NCBI GenBank assembly: GCA_034696485.1
Contig: JAQIWT010000026.1
Coordinates: forward strand, 1 to 53,953
From: Isohypsibius dastychi
Lineage: Eukaryota; Tardigrada; Eutardigrada; Parachela; Isohypsibiidae
Direction: 5' to 3'
DNA length: 53,953 nucleotides
In this document: piece after piece, positions 23,301 to 39,190 of the stretch
Layout of the letters: every line of letters begins with the position of its first letter
Numbering within the stretch: the first letter of the stretch is position 1
Made by a program: the position numbers and the translations under genes
Notes under the pieces: model-generated
The model's database searches: none
Told to the model about the DNA's origin: nothing
Seen by the model: the letters and a program-made list of their open reading frames with translations, nothing else

Positions 23301-25908
23301 GTCCCTGTGCTGATGGGAACTGCTTTGGCGTTCCGGAAAACTGCGAGCAGACGAACACTTGCGATTTGTTGCTCTCTTGGACACAAGTTGAGAACCGGAA
23401 GTCTGTGTCGGTATCGCTTTCTGGTGTTCCTCCGAGTCCCGCACATGCCAGCAGTTTCTGGATCGGATTTGGTGTGTCTGAAACAACAGCAATGGTAAAT
23501 ACAAATCGAAGGGCCCCCTGAAAATTTTCTAGTTGATTTACCATGTTGGAATTTATTGTTGTCTGTTTGGCAGGCTAATACTGCCGTTATTCAATGTGTA
23601 AACTACGCGGATGGCAAACAGGGTATCATTGCGGCTTATAATCGTCCTCGTTACTCGTATACTCCGTTAAATGATGTGAGATCATTCTTTGCAGTTGATG
23701 ACCTTTTGTCTTACGTGTTTCTTCTGTGTATTTGTAGTCTCATTATGGGTTCTCAAACGGAAATATCAGTTTACAGGACGGAAGACTAAGTTGTATGTTT
23801 GAGTTAGATGTCAATCGGACTATGTTCGGCGAACAGTTCGATGTTCGAGAATATCTCCACATCCTTTTGGGAAGCGGGCCAGTAAATGAAACTACCGGTA
23901 AATCAACCACGTCATATTCGATTTAACAGGGATGGACTTATACATTCTGATTTTACTTCAGGGGCGATCCGGAAGCACATTGATAGACCTCGAGTGTCGA
24001 AGTCAGAGGTCGCCTTAGCATGTGATACGAACTGCATCTACGTCCCAACCACGCCCGTTCCATCCACGTCTGCCAAGCCGACTGGCCCTCCCAACCAGGG
24101 AAATGGAACTTTTGGATATCCGGCTGACTGCGTTGAACAAGACTGTCTGGTATTTGTGAAGTACGGTGCTAATTCCACGAATGCCAGCCGAGTTGCGATG
24201 ACCTTGAGAGGTCCCGCCGAACCTGCTAATGCTGGTTATTATGTGGCTGTCGGAATTAATTGGCAGGCCAAAATGGTGAGTTTATCACACTTTTATCACG
24301 TGTTGGATTTGGAGATATTGTTCTGTTTAATAGGACTACGCTATGGTTATTGAGTGTGTTCATTGGACTGAGAACTCGAAGGACATGGCGCAACTGTTTG
24401 GGTCTTTCAATATTCCGGAGCATAAAAATCAGAGATTGGTGAATCGCTCTTTGAAAACAACTTGGGCCAGCTGGAGTTAATAATTTGATTGATAACTCAG
24501 GGCGTTGATGGAATCTACGAACAATCCAGCAAGAATGAAAACGGAATGCTGGAGTGCAATTTTGAAGTTGATGTCATCCGAACTGTCACAGGCATCACCG
24601 TCGCCCCTCCTGGAAATCTGACATTTGACTTGAAGCAGCCGTATTATCTTCTGTTAGCACGTGGACCCTTGGTTGCTGGAGGTCTGTAAATCTTCTTCAG
24701 CTAGACCCACCTGTTCCAAAATGTTTTAATTCAGGAAGCCAGAAGGATTACCATGGAGTGAACAAGATAGCTTCCGGTGATAAAGTCATTGTCTACAACG
24801 GTGGTAATGCAGTTCCCGGCGTTTTCAATAAAACCATGAAAAAAACGCACGGTTAGTGACCATTGCAATTCAATCCACATGGATAATTTTGATTCCTGTT
24901 TTTTGTTGCAGCTATTCTGATGGTTCTTGCTTGGTTATGGTGTGCATCGTTTGGCATCCTGAATGCTCGTCAAACCAAAGAGATGTGGCCTCAGCGTGAA
25001 CCTTTCGGTCTGAAAATGTGGTTTTTCGTAAGTACCCTTACAGTCCGTATGTTTATTTCTGGAGGTGCTGAACTGGATTTCTATACAGTTGCATCGAATG
25101 GACATGGTTCTGGCTACACTATTGTCGATCGTTGGAATCATTATCGTGTTTGTTGACGTTGGTGGCTGGAGAGATATACCGCATGCGTATACCGGCATTG
25201 TGACCTTTACGCTTTCCCTGATTCAACCTGTGATTGCAACCTTCAGACCGCATCCGGGAACCCCAAAACGACCATACTTCAACTATGTCCACTGGACTCT
25301 TGGATATTCTGCGCTGCTGTTATCAGGTACCTCAAAAATGAATCTGCGTTTTTTTCTCGTTTTTGTACCCTTATAGTTAGCTTCTGCAACTTTTCTTTTT
25401 CTGATTTAATTTTAATTGTGTTCAGGTGTGAGCATGTTCCTCGGGTTGAAATTAGAGGTGCTGGGTGCCCCTAAAGGATCTGAGTATGTGATCGTGGCGA
25501 CGTTTGTGGCCAACATCGTTCTGCAGCTTGTTCTGGAAATTTATAAAGTTGTTGGTGTGAAGTCCATCGAAGGTAATATATTTTGGAACATTCATATCCA
25601 AAGACAAAAGGTTATTAAAATATGAAATTGCAGTCTCGGAATCCAAAGAAGATATCGTCGATGACGATTATAGTAGAACTACTTCGACCAAGGAGACTGT
25701 CACAAGGACTCTCCATCCGGTAAGCGTTCATGCGGTTCACTATAATGTTGTTCTAAAACGGAAGATTAACGGAAGATTAACGGATCATTTATTAAATTGG
25801 TAACTTATTTTATAGAATGATCCGGTTCGATATACGATTTTGATGTTGGACTGGATCCTGATTACAGCCGGTTCTTTCACGGCGGTGGCCATGATTGCTC
25901 AAGCCTGA
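20390..25908 (+). CDS. FRRS1: Five-DOMON cytochrome b561 protein (ferric-chelate reductase 1-like)
   Basis: Predicted transmembrane ferric reductase. Exons: 20390-20474, 21043-21272, 21326-21430, 21493-21673, 21731-22065, 22119-22223, 22277-22445, 22506-22783, 22845-22946, 23002-23137, 23232-23494, 23574-23675, 23738-23897, 23962-24275, 24334-24438, 24501-24681, 24735-24851, 24912-25027, 25089-25326, 25426-25572, 25634-25719, 25816-25908; 1,215 residues. A signal peptide (SLLAVLLIGSGTLLASK) leads into five extracellular DOMON domains (about 40-200, 210-403, 420-575, 585-750, 770-950). Each is encoded by three exons and keeps a Met at the end of its first exon. The C-terminal b561 domain has six membrane helices and four likely haem His: 989, 1030, 1059 and 1095. 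FRRS1 relatives usually have one DOMON plus reeler; no reeler domain is seen here. Confidence 0.93.
25761..25786 (+). repeat. Short tandem repeat in intron 21 of the DOMON gene
   Basis: The unit GGAAGATTAAC occurs twice in direct tandem and begins a third time (GG), within the intron between exons 21 and 22. Confidence 0.7.
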
Positions 25909-26086
25909 TTTTTTGGTGATATTTTTTGGTTCTGTGTGGAAGCACAGTCGTAAGCTCAACCGTTGATATTTATTCTTTCGAACTGAATGCCAGTCTCATA
26001 ACACTCTTATGGAGAGAAAACTTCTTGATCAAATGTTGATGTGATTTTAAATCACGTGAATTAAAATATAAAAATTTCGGTCGATT

Positions 26087-27209
26087 TTAAAACGGATTGT
26101 TCCACTGAAAGAATGTTCCCTTTCCCGTATTTCCGGTTGGTCCTGGATTACACACCACCGTGCAATGGTCGCGCGTCCTGGTCTTCTCGCAGTTCTGCAT
26201 GCATCCTCCAGCCAGTTGAACAGCGGATTTTTGAACTGGAAAATAACTTTCGTAAAATCAGTTTTTGCAAATTAATTTTTGGAAAATTACTTTGGTCATC
26301 CGCATGTGTTTCAGTGATTTCAGATGAATCGACGGCTTTATCAGGAACATCATCTACCGACTGGGAAGCGTCATCGATGGGTTCAGTCTCAACTACTGGG
26401 GTCTCTGGCATCATCTTAACTGGAACCGGATAGCCGGGAGGAACAGGTTGAAACGGATTCATGAATCTTGACAGAAATTCCTGGTATCCCACAACTGGCG
26501 AAACCGGCATCGGCATTCCACCTCCACCGAATGGTGACATTCCGCGGAACATCGGATTAAGCATCTGGCCTTGCTGGAGAATGGTCATTGGATCTTGTAT
26601 TGGGAAGCCGGCCTGAACTGGTAGAGGAACATGTCGCGATGTTTCGTTGATTGTTGAAGGTGAAACAATCCAGTCTTTTGCCGGCGCGAATATTATTTTC
26701 TGTGTCTGCAAAATCATAAAATTAAGTAATGTAGATTATTTATAATTTGTAGCTGTATCAGGCCGCTTCAGTTAGCATTGATTTATTTGAATCATCAGCG
26801 AAACAGGGAAATACGCGCAAAATTTTTGATAAACGTTTGGATTTTTGAAAATCATTTTCTTACTGTTGATTTCTCCGTTGTGGTTGGCGCTTCTGTTGTT
26901 GTTGAGGTAGAAGTAGAGGTGAAAATCATTCGCGTTGTGGTGTTGCTTTCATCGAATGTAATTCTGGGAAGATGGCGGAAAAGCTGGGAAGCCACTGCGA
27001 ATCTCCGGTCTTTCTGGATGGAAATGATTGAAGGGCGATCCAGATTTTTAATTTCGTTGATTGTCACTGCAAAAAAGAACAAATTAATAACAGATTTATA
27101 GATGATAATAACATTCTACAACATTGAAAATGATTTGCTTACCATCAGAATCCGAATATGAATGAGTGACACCCAGCATCACACCGACGAAGATAAAACG
27201 CCACATCAT
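26087..27209 (-). CDS. Secreted orphan protein, Thr- and Pro/Met-rich, CX3C pair
   Basis: Not recognised. Four exons, 27209-27143, 27066-26864, 26705-26291 and 26235-26087, give 277 residues. Signal peptide MMWRFIFVGVMLGVTHSYS. Then a charged stretch, a mucin-like Thr/Ser run (TSTSTSTTTEAPTTTEKST, about 70-90), a low-complexity Pro/Gly/Met region (MFRGMSPFGGGGMPMPVSPV) and an acidic segment. The C-terminal exon encodes four Cys at 240, 244, 253 and 257, spaced C-x3-C-x8-C-x3-C. The first codon could be either of two adjacent ATGs. It is probably extracellular and O-glycosylated in the Thr run; function unknown. Confidence 0.75.
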
Positions 27210-28155
27210 TTTGCAAAAGGTCACTTTGTTGTGAAATAATTGCAAATCAGCTTCTGGTTTTCTCGCAGAATGAAAGTGCAGATACTAGCTGAATCTGAAT
27301 CTCGTTTACATCACATTCAAAGAGTGATTTCTTTGGTGACGTGCATCCCGGATCGGTTCCTAGACTGAAGCTATCGGATTGTTTTGTGCCATTGTTCGCT
27401 GCTTTTGTATTCTGAACATTTCGCGTAAAATTAACAAATGGACAGTTCTCGAATGAACGACGTCTTGATAATCAACCTCAGGTACTACAACACAACAGGT
27501 ACCATATTATACTTAAAAAATTTCCGTCGTTTTTGCGAGTTTTCGGGGTGGTCGTGAGGTTTCACCGCCGAAAGTGGTCAGAAATGACATTATTATATCG
27601 TAATCTGAAAGGTCATGTTTAGACATGTTGGATATTTTTTTCGGCTGTTGGTTCAAAACTGCCAGTTAATCACGTTTCTAATTGTTTAAATTCGTGGAAA
27701 CACCAAGGCTTACTTTTCAAGTTTTAATCCAATGTGCGTTCAGTGGCTCTTGAGAATGAAGAGCTGACGTTAGTGAACCGCATTACTTTGACAATTTGCA
27801 AAAAAGTTCACTGCCCTTTTCTTGCTCGTGCCGTCATCTGACCATGTTCGCTAAATATTCAGCACCAAAGGTGTGCCGGATCTGCTTTCCAGATACTAGG
27901 TCCTCGTCGATCACTCAAGCACCTCACTTGAAATGCTTGCAGCAATTTGCACGATCTAGGCTTTTCGCACCAAAACATTTCCAATCGTCAGCACAAAAAT
28001 CGTATCTTCTGACTGAATTAGTGCTTCTCAATTGACGCAGGGCCCTCCGTTCAATCGAACATAAAGAAAGAAGCCGCCAAGGTTAATTTCATACATTACA
28101 CGCAGCTTGCAGCAGAACTATTTTGTTGTACTTTTTCCATCATCAATATTGCAAG
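27210..28155. other. Divergent intergenic region
   Basis: About 945 bases between the start of the secreted orphan (minus) and the CUB-protease (plus). A 79-codon plus-strand ORF at 27796-28035 shows no splice context or family resemblance. It should contain both promoters; I see no obvious TATA box. Confidence 0.45.
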
Positions 28156-30302
<2,147 letters not shown>

Positions 30303-30779
30303 TACCGGTGCTATACCAACGTTTTTGATCCATTTGTTCAAAATTTTTTGATGATGAATGATGTATTCTGTAGTCACCCTGAAAACAGTCAAATTTTTCC
30401 GAGCTGTAAAAAACGAATGACCTCACTCGAACACTGCGAACTCGCTCCTCTTTGTTTACCAATGTATTGGCCGGCTTTTATCGTTCTGTTATGCGACAAT
30501 TTCGTTGTTCTTCGAATTTGGTTACAATTGTAGTAACGCTCGCATTTACATGCCAAACTACGTAGGCTTCCCAGCTCGTCAGCTGCCCATCGGCCAGTAC
30601 AGAACCGTCTCGCCATTGGTCATTTTTTCACGGGTCATAATGACGTAGGCAGACAGTTTGGCTACCACTCGCACTCGTCGGGTTTTACTTAACCGCACTA
30701 TGAATGATACCCGAATTTCAAGCTGTTTCGAACATTCTTCCGAATATTAGATCCTCTACGTATCGTATTGAATACAAAT
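30303..30779. other. Intergenic between protease and secreted orphan
   Basis: About 475 bases. I see no gene. Its 3' part should hold the promoter of the gene starting at 30780. Confidence 0.45.
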
Positions 30780-31517
30780 ATGGCCAGATATCTATGTGAA
30801 GGATTGTTCGTGCTGCTCTTTATCGCCGTCGCAGGAGCTGCCCATTACAACGGTGAGTCCAGTTTATTGTTTCTCAGATTTTTCGACATTTCTGAAACCT
30901 CATTTTAAAACGCAGATTTGGACGATGAGGATCTAGCTGAGCATAGGCAGCTTGGCATTGGCCGCGGTACGGGGACCTTCGGAAACCGTGGTGTTGGAGG
31001 TCCAGATTATGCATTTGGTTTCCGACCCTTCCTCCCTTATGGCATGGGGTATGGATTCCGTCAGTTCCTACCCTTTGGCTTGGGCTACTCAGGTATATTT
31101 TACATCAGTTTTCTTGTACTGAATTCAAATTCTTATGCTTTCGTTATTTTCAGGGGCGATCTACGACGGAAATCAAGCAGACGAACTGGACGAGGACCCA
31201 TTGGACGATTTGGAGGATGAAGATTCGGAGCGAATTGCTGTGCCCTCTCGGAATCTTGTGGGAAAACCGATTGACCGATACATCTCCAGGAATAACAATG
31301 CTTCCCGAGATTATGGGCGCAAGAACCCTCGCGTTGTGGTCATTGAAAGATACCCGAAGCGCGGACTTGTTCCTCTGCGGAACTTACATTCCTACCAGGT
31401 AACCCAAGAGAGTTTTCTGTAATCGGATCCACCATGTACTTTTACTATTGCTGTTCTTTTCTATTGCAGCTCCAGCAAGGGATGGGGATTTCTAGGTCTT
31501 TCTTCCGGAAGTCGTAA
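30780..31517 (+). CDS. Secreted orphan with Gly/Phe/Tyr repeats
   Basis: Not recognised. Exons 30780-30852, 30916-31092, 31154-31398 and 31470-31517 give 180 residues. Signal peptide LCEGLFVLLFIAVAGAA. The mature part opens acidic (DLDDEDLAE), passes a Gly/Arg segment, then has two adjacent 12-residue units, GFRPFLPYGMGY and GFRQFLPFGLGY (59-82). An acidic stretch (DELDEDPLDDLEDEDSE) and a basic end (DYGRKNPRVVVIERYPKRG) follow. No Cys in the mature part. The composition suggests a structural, matrix or cuticle-type secreted protein, possibly cut at basic sites. It lies between two secreted or detoxification genes but shows no operon signs. Confidence 0.75.
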
Positions 31518-31982
31518 AGTCTGTTTTCAGAGCATTTGTCGGAACGGTGTGGGTTTCGGAAATATTTTTAACGGCAAAAAACCTTTGTGCTGCGAAGAAA
31601 ATTTCATTAGCACACGTGCTTGCGCTTTTGGAGATAAAGCCAATTCATATCGATTTATTCTGATCCAGGGCTAGCTTGTGACCTTATGACCTTGGGTGAA
31701 TTAGATAAGAAATCAAGATTTAAATCGTCCCGCCTCCCGATGACTCGCCCTTGTTCTAATCCAATCATCTTTGCCTGTTCTGGATCGCTCAGGTTGTGAT
31801 TGGCCAGCCTGGTAGGTGGAAATTCGAGACGCGCTTGAATTTAAGACGAGGTGCAAAACTGAACCCTGGATTTAAAACCGGTATAAAAACCCTTGCTGCG
31901 TTTTCCGGCTCACCAGTTTTCATCTCGCAATTTGCTCGACCGTATTTCTGATTGATTTCTCTGACGCCCTTTTCTTTTAAAA
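31518..31982. other. Upstream region of Mu GST
   Basis: About 465 bases between the secreted orphan and the GST gene. A TATA-like box at 31882-31888 is the only element I can name. Confidence 0.5.
31882..31888 (+). promoter_or_regulatory. TATA box of the Mu GST gene
   Basis: TATAAAA about 100 bases upstream of the GST start codon. A CAGTTTTCA start-like sequence lies about 25-30 bases downstream (near 31912), the normal TATA to start-site distance. Confidence 0.55.
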
Positions 31983-33252
31983 ATGGCTCCTGTCGTTCTT
32001 GGATATTGGGGTCTTCGAGGGGTACGAAAGGATTGATATGTTCCGATATACGATGCGCAATTTTGATTCTCTTACCTTTTCCCATCTAGCTCGCTGCACC
32101 AATTCGGTACGTTTTGGAATATGCGGGAGAGCAATACGAGTACAAAAACTGGTCGGATGTCCCGGAACCTGGTGAGTTTCATGCATCTGAATCAGGACCA
32201 CCTGTTTGTTTTGTTTGTGATCATCCTCTTTTTAAAGGTTGGTTCGGCGAGAAGCAGAAGCTCGGTCTCGAATTTCCAAACGTAAGTGATCGCTGTTTTC
32301 TGCACTAAATGTTATTTCTCGCTGAGTTTGACCAGAATTGTTTTTCCTGGAATATTGGTGCTACTCTCCTTCGCTTTTTTCGGTTATTCATCGCAGTCTA
32401 ATTTATTGATTTATTGTTTCTCGAACTTGAATTTTATTTTAGTTTTTTTGTTTTTCAGTTGCCATATCTCATCGATGGGGATGTGAAGTTATCCCAGTCT
32501 GCTGCTATCTTGAAATATTTGGGACGCAAACACAAGCTTGGTGAGTTTTTACTTTGTTTTCGGCCTTCCGGAATAATTACGTGAATTTCATATCTTGTAT
32601 CTCTCATGTTTGCTGCTGACTCTAATCGGCTTAACTGCGTATCTGTGTTATCATGTTTGTTTCAGTCGCAACTGATGAGAAGAACATCCAGCAACAAGAT
32701 CAGCTGGAAGGCGTTTTGGGCGATCTGCGCATGGGCTGGGGTATGCTGTGCTATGGAGCTCAGAACTTCGTAAGGAAAATTCTATTGGAATTTATCGTTC
32801 TTGAAAGTAATTTTATGATTATGATTTTTCCAGGAAGAAGAAAAGAAAAAGTTCCACGATGATCGTTTGACGCCCATTCTCAAGCAACTCGATCAGCATC
32901 TGGCCGGAAAAACCTACTTGGTCGGAGACAAGTTGAACTTCCTTGACTTCAGCTATTTTGAGGTGAGTTAATTTCCTTATGTCAACCTTCTGTATATCAG
33001 GACCTTTTCCATTCAGTTCTTGGATGTGGCCAACAAGATGTTCGGTGGTCAGTTGTTGGATCAGTTCTCCAACTTGAAGAAATTCCACCAAACCGTTGCT
33101 GTAAGCTGAAATCTTGCCTCGCTTGGTTATTCGATAATTACTAACGATGGTGTGTTGCTCGATTTCAGAACCTCAAGGGTGTCAAGGAATTCTTGGCTTC
33201 GGGCAAGAACTTCGAGAAGATTAATGGTCCTATGGCCAAATGGGGAGGATAG
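31983..33252 (+). CDS. Glutathione S-transferase, Mu-like class
   Basis: Cytosolic enzyme joining glutathione to electrophiles. Eight exons: 31983-32021, 32090-32171, 32238-32281, 32459-32540, 32666-32769, 32834-32962, 33017-33100, 33169-33252; 215 residues, the usual GST length. The thioredoxin-fold half starts MAPVVLGYWGLRGLAAPIRY with the catalytic Tyr8. WSDVPEPGWFGEKQKLGLEF resembles the Mu loop, and LPYLIDGDVKLSQSAAILKY contains the glutathione-binding SQS. The helical half has LVGDKLNFLDFSYFE. The start and loop favour Mu; I cannot exclude a related invertebrate class. A second gene with the same first intron positions begins at 53544. Confidence 0.93.
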
Positions 33253-33713
33253 ATGCAGAATTTAAAGCGTTTCTGATGTTTTGCACTTGGCCACTTGATT
33301 CTTGTACTCTGCTCGCTGCACGTGCTTTTCCTAGTTGGCTTCTCGGTTGTGGAATTTTACGGTGCTGAGGTAGTTGGTGTTAGATCACTTTTCCTATCAA
33401 AGTTTCCATCATCCTGATTTCGTGAGAATTAAAGGCGATGCTTTCGGTGCATTGTTATAAATAAAATAACTCATAATCACAGTTACCCATCAGCTGATCT
33501 GATCATTCGAAATTGTCAATACAGAAAAACCGGTTTTATCAAATGATGTCGCAGAACAGCAGCTTGATAAAAACTTAAGAACAACAGAACCACCGGAATC
33601 CATTCTAAATACGCGCAATCGGAAATGTCAGAGTATATCAACACTACTCGGCAAAATTATCGGAACAGGTTTTCGGAATAAAAGAAAGACAGTAAAGAAG
33701 AAAGAAGAGTTTG
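33253..33713. other. Convergent 3' gap between GST and WD40 gene
   Basis: About 460 bases holding the GST 3' UTR with its polyadenylation signal and the 3' UTR of the WD40 gene. No gene seen. Confidence 0.5.
33460..33465 (+). terminator. Polyadenylation signal AATAAA of the Mu GST
   Basis: Canonical hexamer about 210 bases after the GST stop codon, on the sense strand. Confidence 0.55.
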
Positions 33714-35254
33714 TCACCCAAGATCATATCGGCGAATTTTTCCGTCTGGGCTGCATGTCAGCAGTTTTCCACCACTTACACAACAACGTAATATCGCGTC
33801 CGTTTCGCCACCGCAAAATTCCAACGCACCGTCATTAATTTTATTGCTAACGGGATCCCGCAGAAAACAACTTCCGTCATTAGCTCCGCAAATCACAGAC
33901 TTCCCATATCCACCCATCGAATGCAAAGACCCGCGGAGTTCACTCCATTCCCAGACTGGCTTACTCGGATTTCTCCAGTCAAAATAAGAGATTCTACCGG
34001 CCAATGTTCCGCAAGCGAAATAAGGATGGTCGAGAAATGTGCAGCATGAAAGCGTTTCATTTTCCATGACGTGATCAAATAACTTCTGCTTGGAATTTTG
34101 TAGAGAGATGATTCGCAGAGTTTTGTCTTCGCCGTATAGAAGAACATTTCCACTTCTGCTTTCATCGACTTTTGGAACATCCCTCAAATCATATTTGTCC
34201 ACAACAAAACGATCCGGCGTCTGGATTGCCATGCAATGTATTTGGTGACCAAGATGCGCTGCCAAAGTTTCAATGGGTTCTGACCGCGAAAGATCCCAAT
34301 ATAAAACCTTGCCTAAAATAGTAAACATACTGATCAATGCCACAAAAACATGGAAAATTCGACTAACTAGAAACAACTGATTCATTCCAGTTTTTGCAAG
34401 CAGCTAAATGAAAGATGAAGGAAAGCTATAACTAACCATCTTGCGCCGATGTGTAGATATTTCTTCCTCCGTTAGCCACAATTAGTTCCGTGATTCTGCT
34501 ACTATGACCTTTCAGAACTTTCAAGAGTTTTTTCTTTGGGACATTATACACTTTCACAGAGCTGACATCCGAGCTAAATATGCTGTAGACGAGGGTGGCC
34601 TGCGGCATATTTGGGATGAATTTTACCGTAGTTCTGAAAACACATTTAAAGCTGTCATGGATCAGAATTTCAAAATGTAAAGAAAACATACCCTTCAGAT
34701 GAATCCGGCACTTCACACTTGGTTTCTTCTTTCTCCAGACTAAAGACTTTCACCACAGATTTTGCTGTATAATTTTCGGCCGGAGCTCCTTTCCAAGGAA
34801 AGACTTTCTCATACGATAACACTGCAGTCAAATCGTCAAGAACATCCATAAATTTGATATCCTTGGCGAATCCTTTTTCATAAACCCGGCTGGGAGCTTG
34901 GAAGGTGGCAGTTATTTCGATGTTTGGAACTTGTTCGTATGAGATCTGAAGAGTGGAATTCGTGGCAGACTGAACGGTGAATCCCGAACGGCAAGTGAAA
35001 TTTCTTTGCATTCCATCGATTATGGCCTCACATGGAACGGCACAGGCATCATGTCCGACAATATCCGAGTCGAAACACTCTCCGATAACCGTAGATCCGT
35101 CCATTCTTGCTCCTATCCATACCTGGCCTTTTGCGTGGAGTTTCTGCTTCCAATCTGGATTGGTACACAAACGCGGAAGTGCTTTCACTCGGTCCGGATC
35201 ATGAGGCTCAATGCTCGATTGAATGTTCTTTTTCCCACTCTTCTTTGAGGACAT
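33714..35254 (-). CDS. WD40-repeat protein of unknown role
   Basis: Three exons, 35254-34692, 34633-34437 and 34312-33714, give 452 residues. The first about 175 residues are not clearly WD40 (start MSSKKSGKKNIQSS, then RLCTNPDWKQKLHAKGQVWI). Repeats follow: GHSSRITELIVANGGRNIYT then SAQDGKVLYWDLS (a clear blade ending in WD), LYGEDKTLRIISLQ, ACGTLAGRISYFDWRN, CGANDGSCFLRD and TCSPDGKIRRYDLG at the C-terminus. It probably forms a beta-propeller scaffold. No signal peptide. I cannot name an orthologue. It stands head to head with PARG, start codons about 510 bases apart. Confidence 0.8.
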
Positions 35255-35764
35255 GCTTTCCTGGATTATGCAAAACCATACGAAATCAACCACTCAAACG
35301 ACCATCAGATTAATAAAGGAAAAGACAAGTGATATCCGAAAGAGAGCAAAACACAGCACAAACCAAAACAATGATTTGTGGCCGATTACCCCGGCCGGAG
35401 GGCTGCCTGTTGGCCCTGGTATACTTGAAAATGGGCATAGTGCTCCGGAGCTCTGTTGAGAGTGATCCAACCCCGCGCTTGAACAAATGCTGAAACTGCC
35501 TCGGCTAACCAGCGCAGCTCCATCAGCGCCAGGGAGACAGAAACGTGAAAGAAGCTTTGTTGACATTTTTCTTTCAACTCAACACACGACGGTCATGTTT
35601 TACTGTTTGGAATTTGAGGAGTAAGTTTGTTAAGTCGATTGGAACTCCTTGTGACCGGATTTTGAGTGCCAGATCATGCGATAAACTGTCATTTCGGCAA
35701 GAGGATCATTGTAGCTTCATCTTGGCTGTGTATGGCATTCTGAATATTTTCCACCAATCAAGCT
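35255..35764. other. Divergent region between WD40 gene and PARG
   Basis: About 510 bases between two divergent start codons, so it should contain both promoters. Short ORFs on both strands here have no support. Confidence 0.5.
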
Positions 35765-38483
<2,719 letters not shown>

Positions 38484-39190
38484 TATTTTAACCCTTTTTT
38501 GGGCAGTCTTTTTTTACCATGCATTTTTCTCCTTCTTCTGTTGAAATTGGATGTTACATTTTGTGTGCAATTATTCATGGTGATCGATACACGGGCTGTT
38601 TGCGTCTTCCAGAACTTAAAATATAAAGAACAACAGATGTTGAAGAACACTGTTCTTACAAGTTAGAACAGTGCGTTTGATGTTTCATGTCTGTTTGGGG
38701 GGGGGGGGGGGGGGGGGGTGAATAGCATGCTGTTGACAAAATGCTATCGTTTATTTATATTTTTCCTCCTGCAAATGCATCTTCCGATTTTTGCCCGACC
38801 TCACGAACTTCTTCCTTCATGCATGAACTGTTGAAATTGGATACAACACTGTTTGGATGGAATGTCTCGAGTGTCGGACGCAGCCTGAGTGAGTGCCAGT
38901 ACATAATTCTAAATTTATGGAATACTTAATTTATACCAGCTGACTGTAATTAGAATTTCTGACGATTTCAAAAGTGCCCTTTGGCGACCGAGACCGGTCG
39001 TATTTGTGCTCCTGAACTCCTGAATTTTGATGCTGTTGTTTTAGCAAGTTTGTACATGGGCTCGTCTGGATGAGAAACAACCACTTTAGTGACATTCTCC
39101 CAGCTGATTTTGTAGATACAGTACTGTAATCAGCTGTTTACGTTCTTTGGTTGACGAGATACCCCATTTCCAGGTTAGAAACACACGGAA
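38484..39190. other. Intergenic between PARG and SZT2
   Basis: About 700 bases without a supportable gene. It contains a 22-base G run at 38697-38718 and should hold the SZT2 promoter. Confidence 0.45.
38697..38718 (+). repeat. Poly(dG) tract, 22 bases
   Basis: Uninterrupted run of 22 G on the plus strand, the longest homopolymer in the window, about 215 bases after the PARG stop codon. Its true length may differ because such runs are hard to sequence. Confidence 0.9.

Noticed and set aside
23121-23544. Minus-strand ORFs of up to 127 codons in the DOMON gene
   Set aside because: Antisense shadows of DOMON 4 exons, which fit the cassette pattern in sense.
34977-35313. Plus-strand ORFs over the WD40 gene
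   Set aside because: Antisense shadows of its first exon.
38741-38929. 62-codon plus-strand ORF between PARG and SZT2
   Set aside because: No homology and no clean splice link to SZT2, whose family-like N-terminus is already explained.
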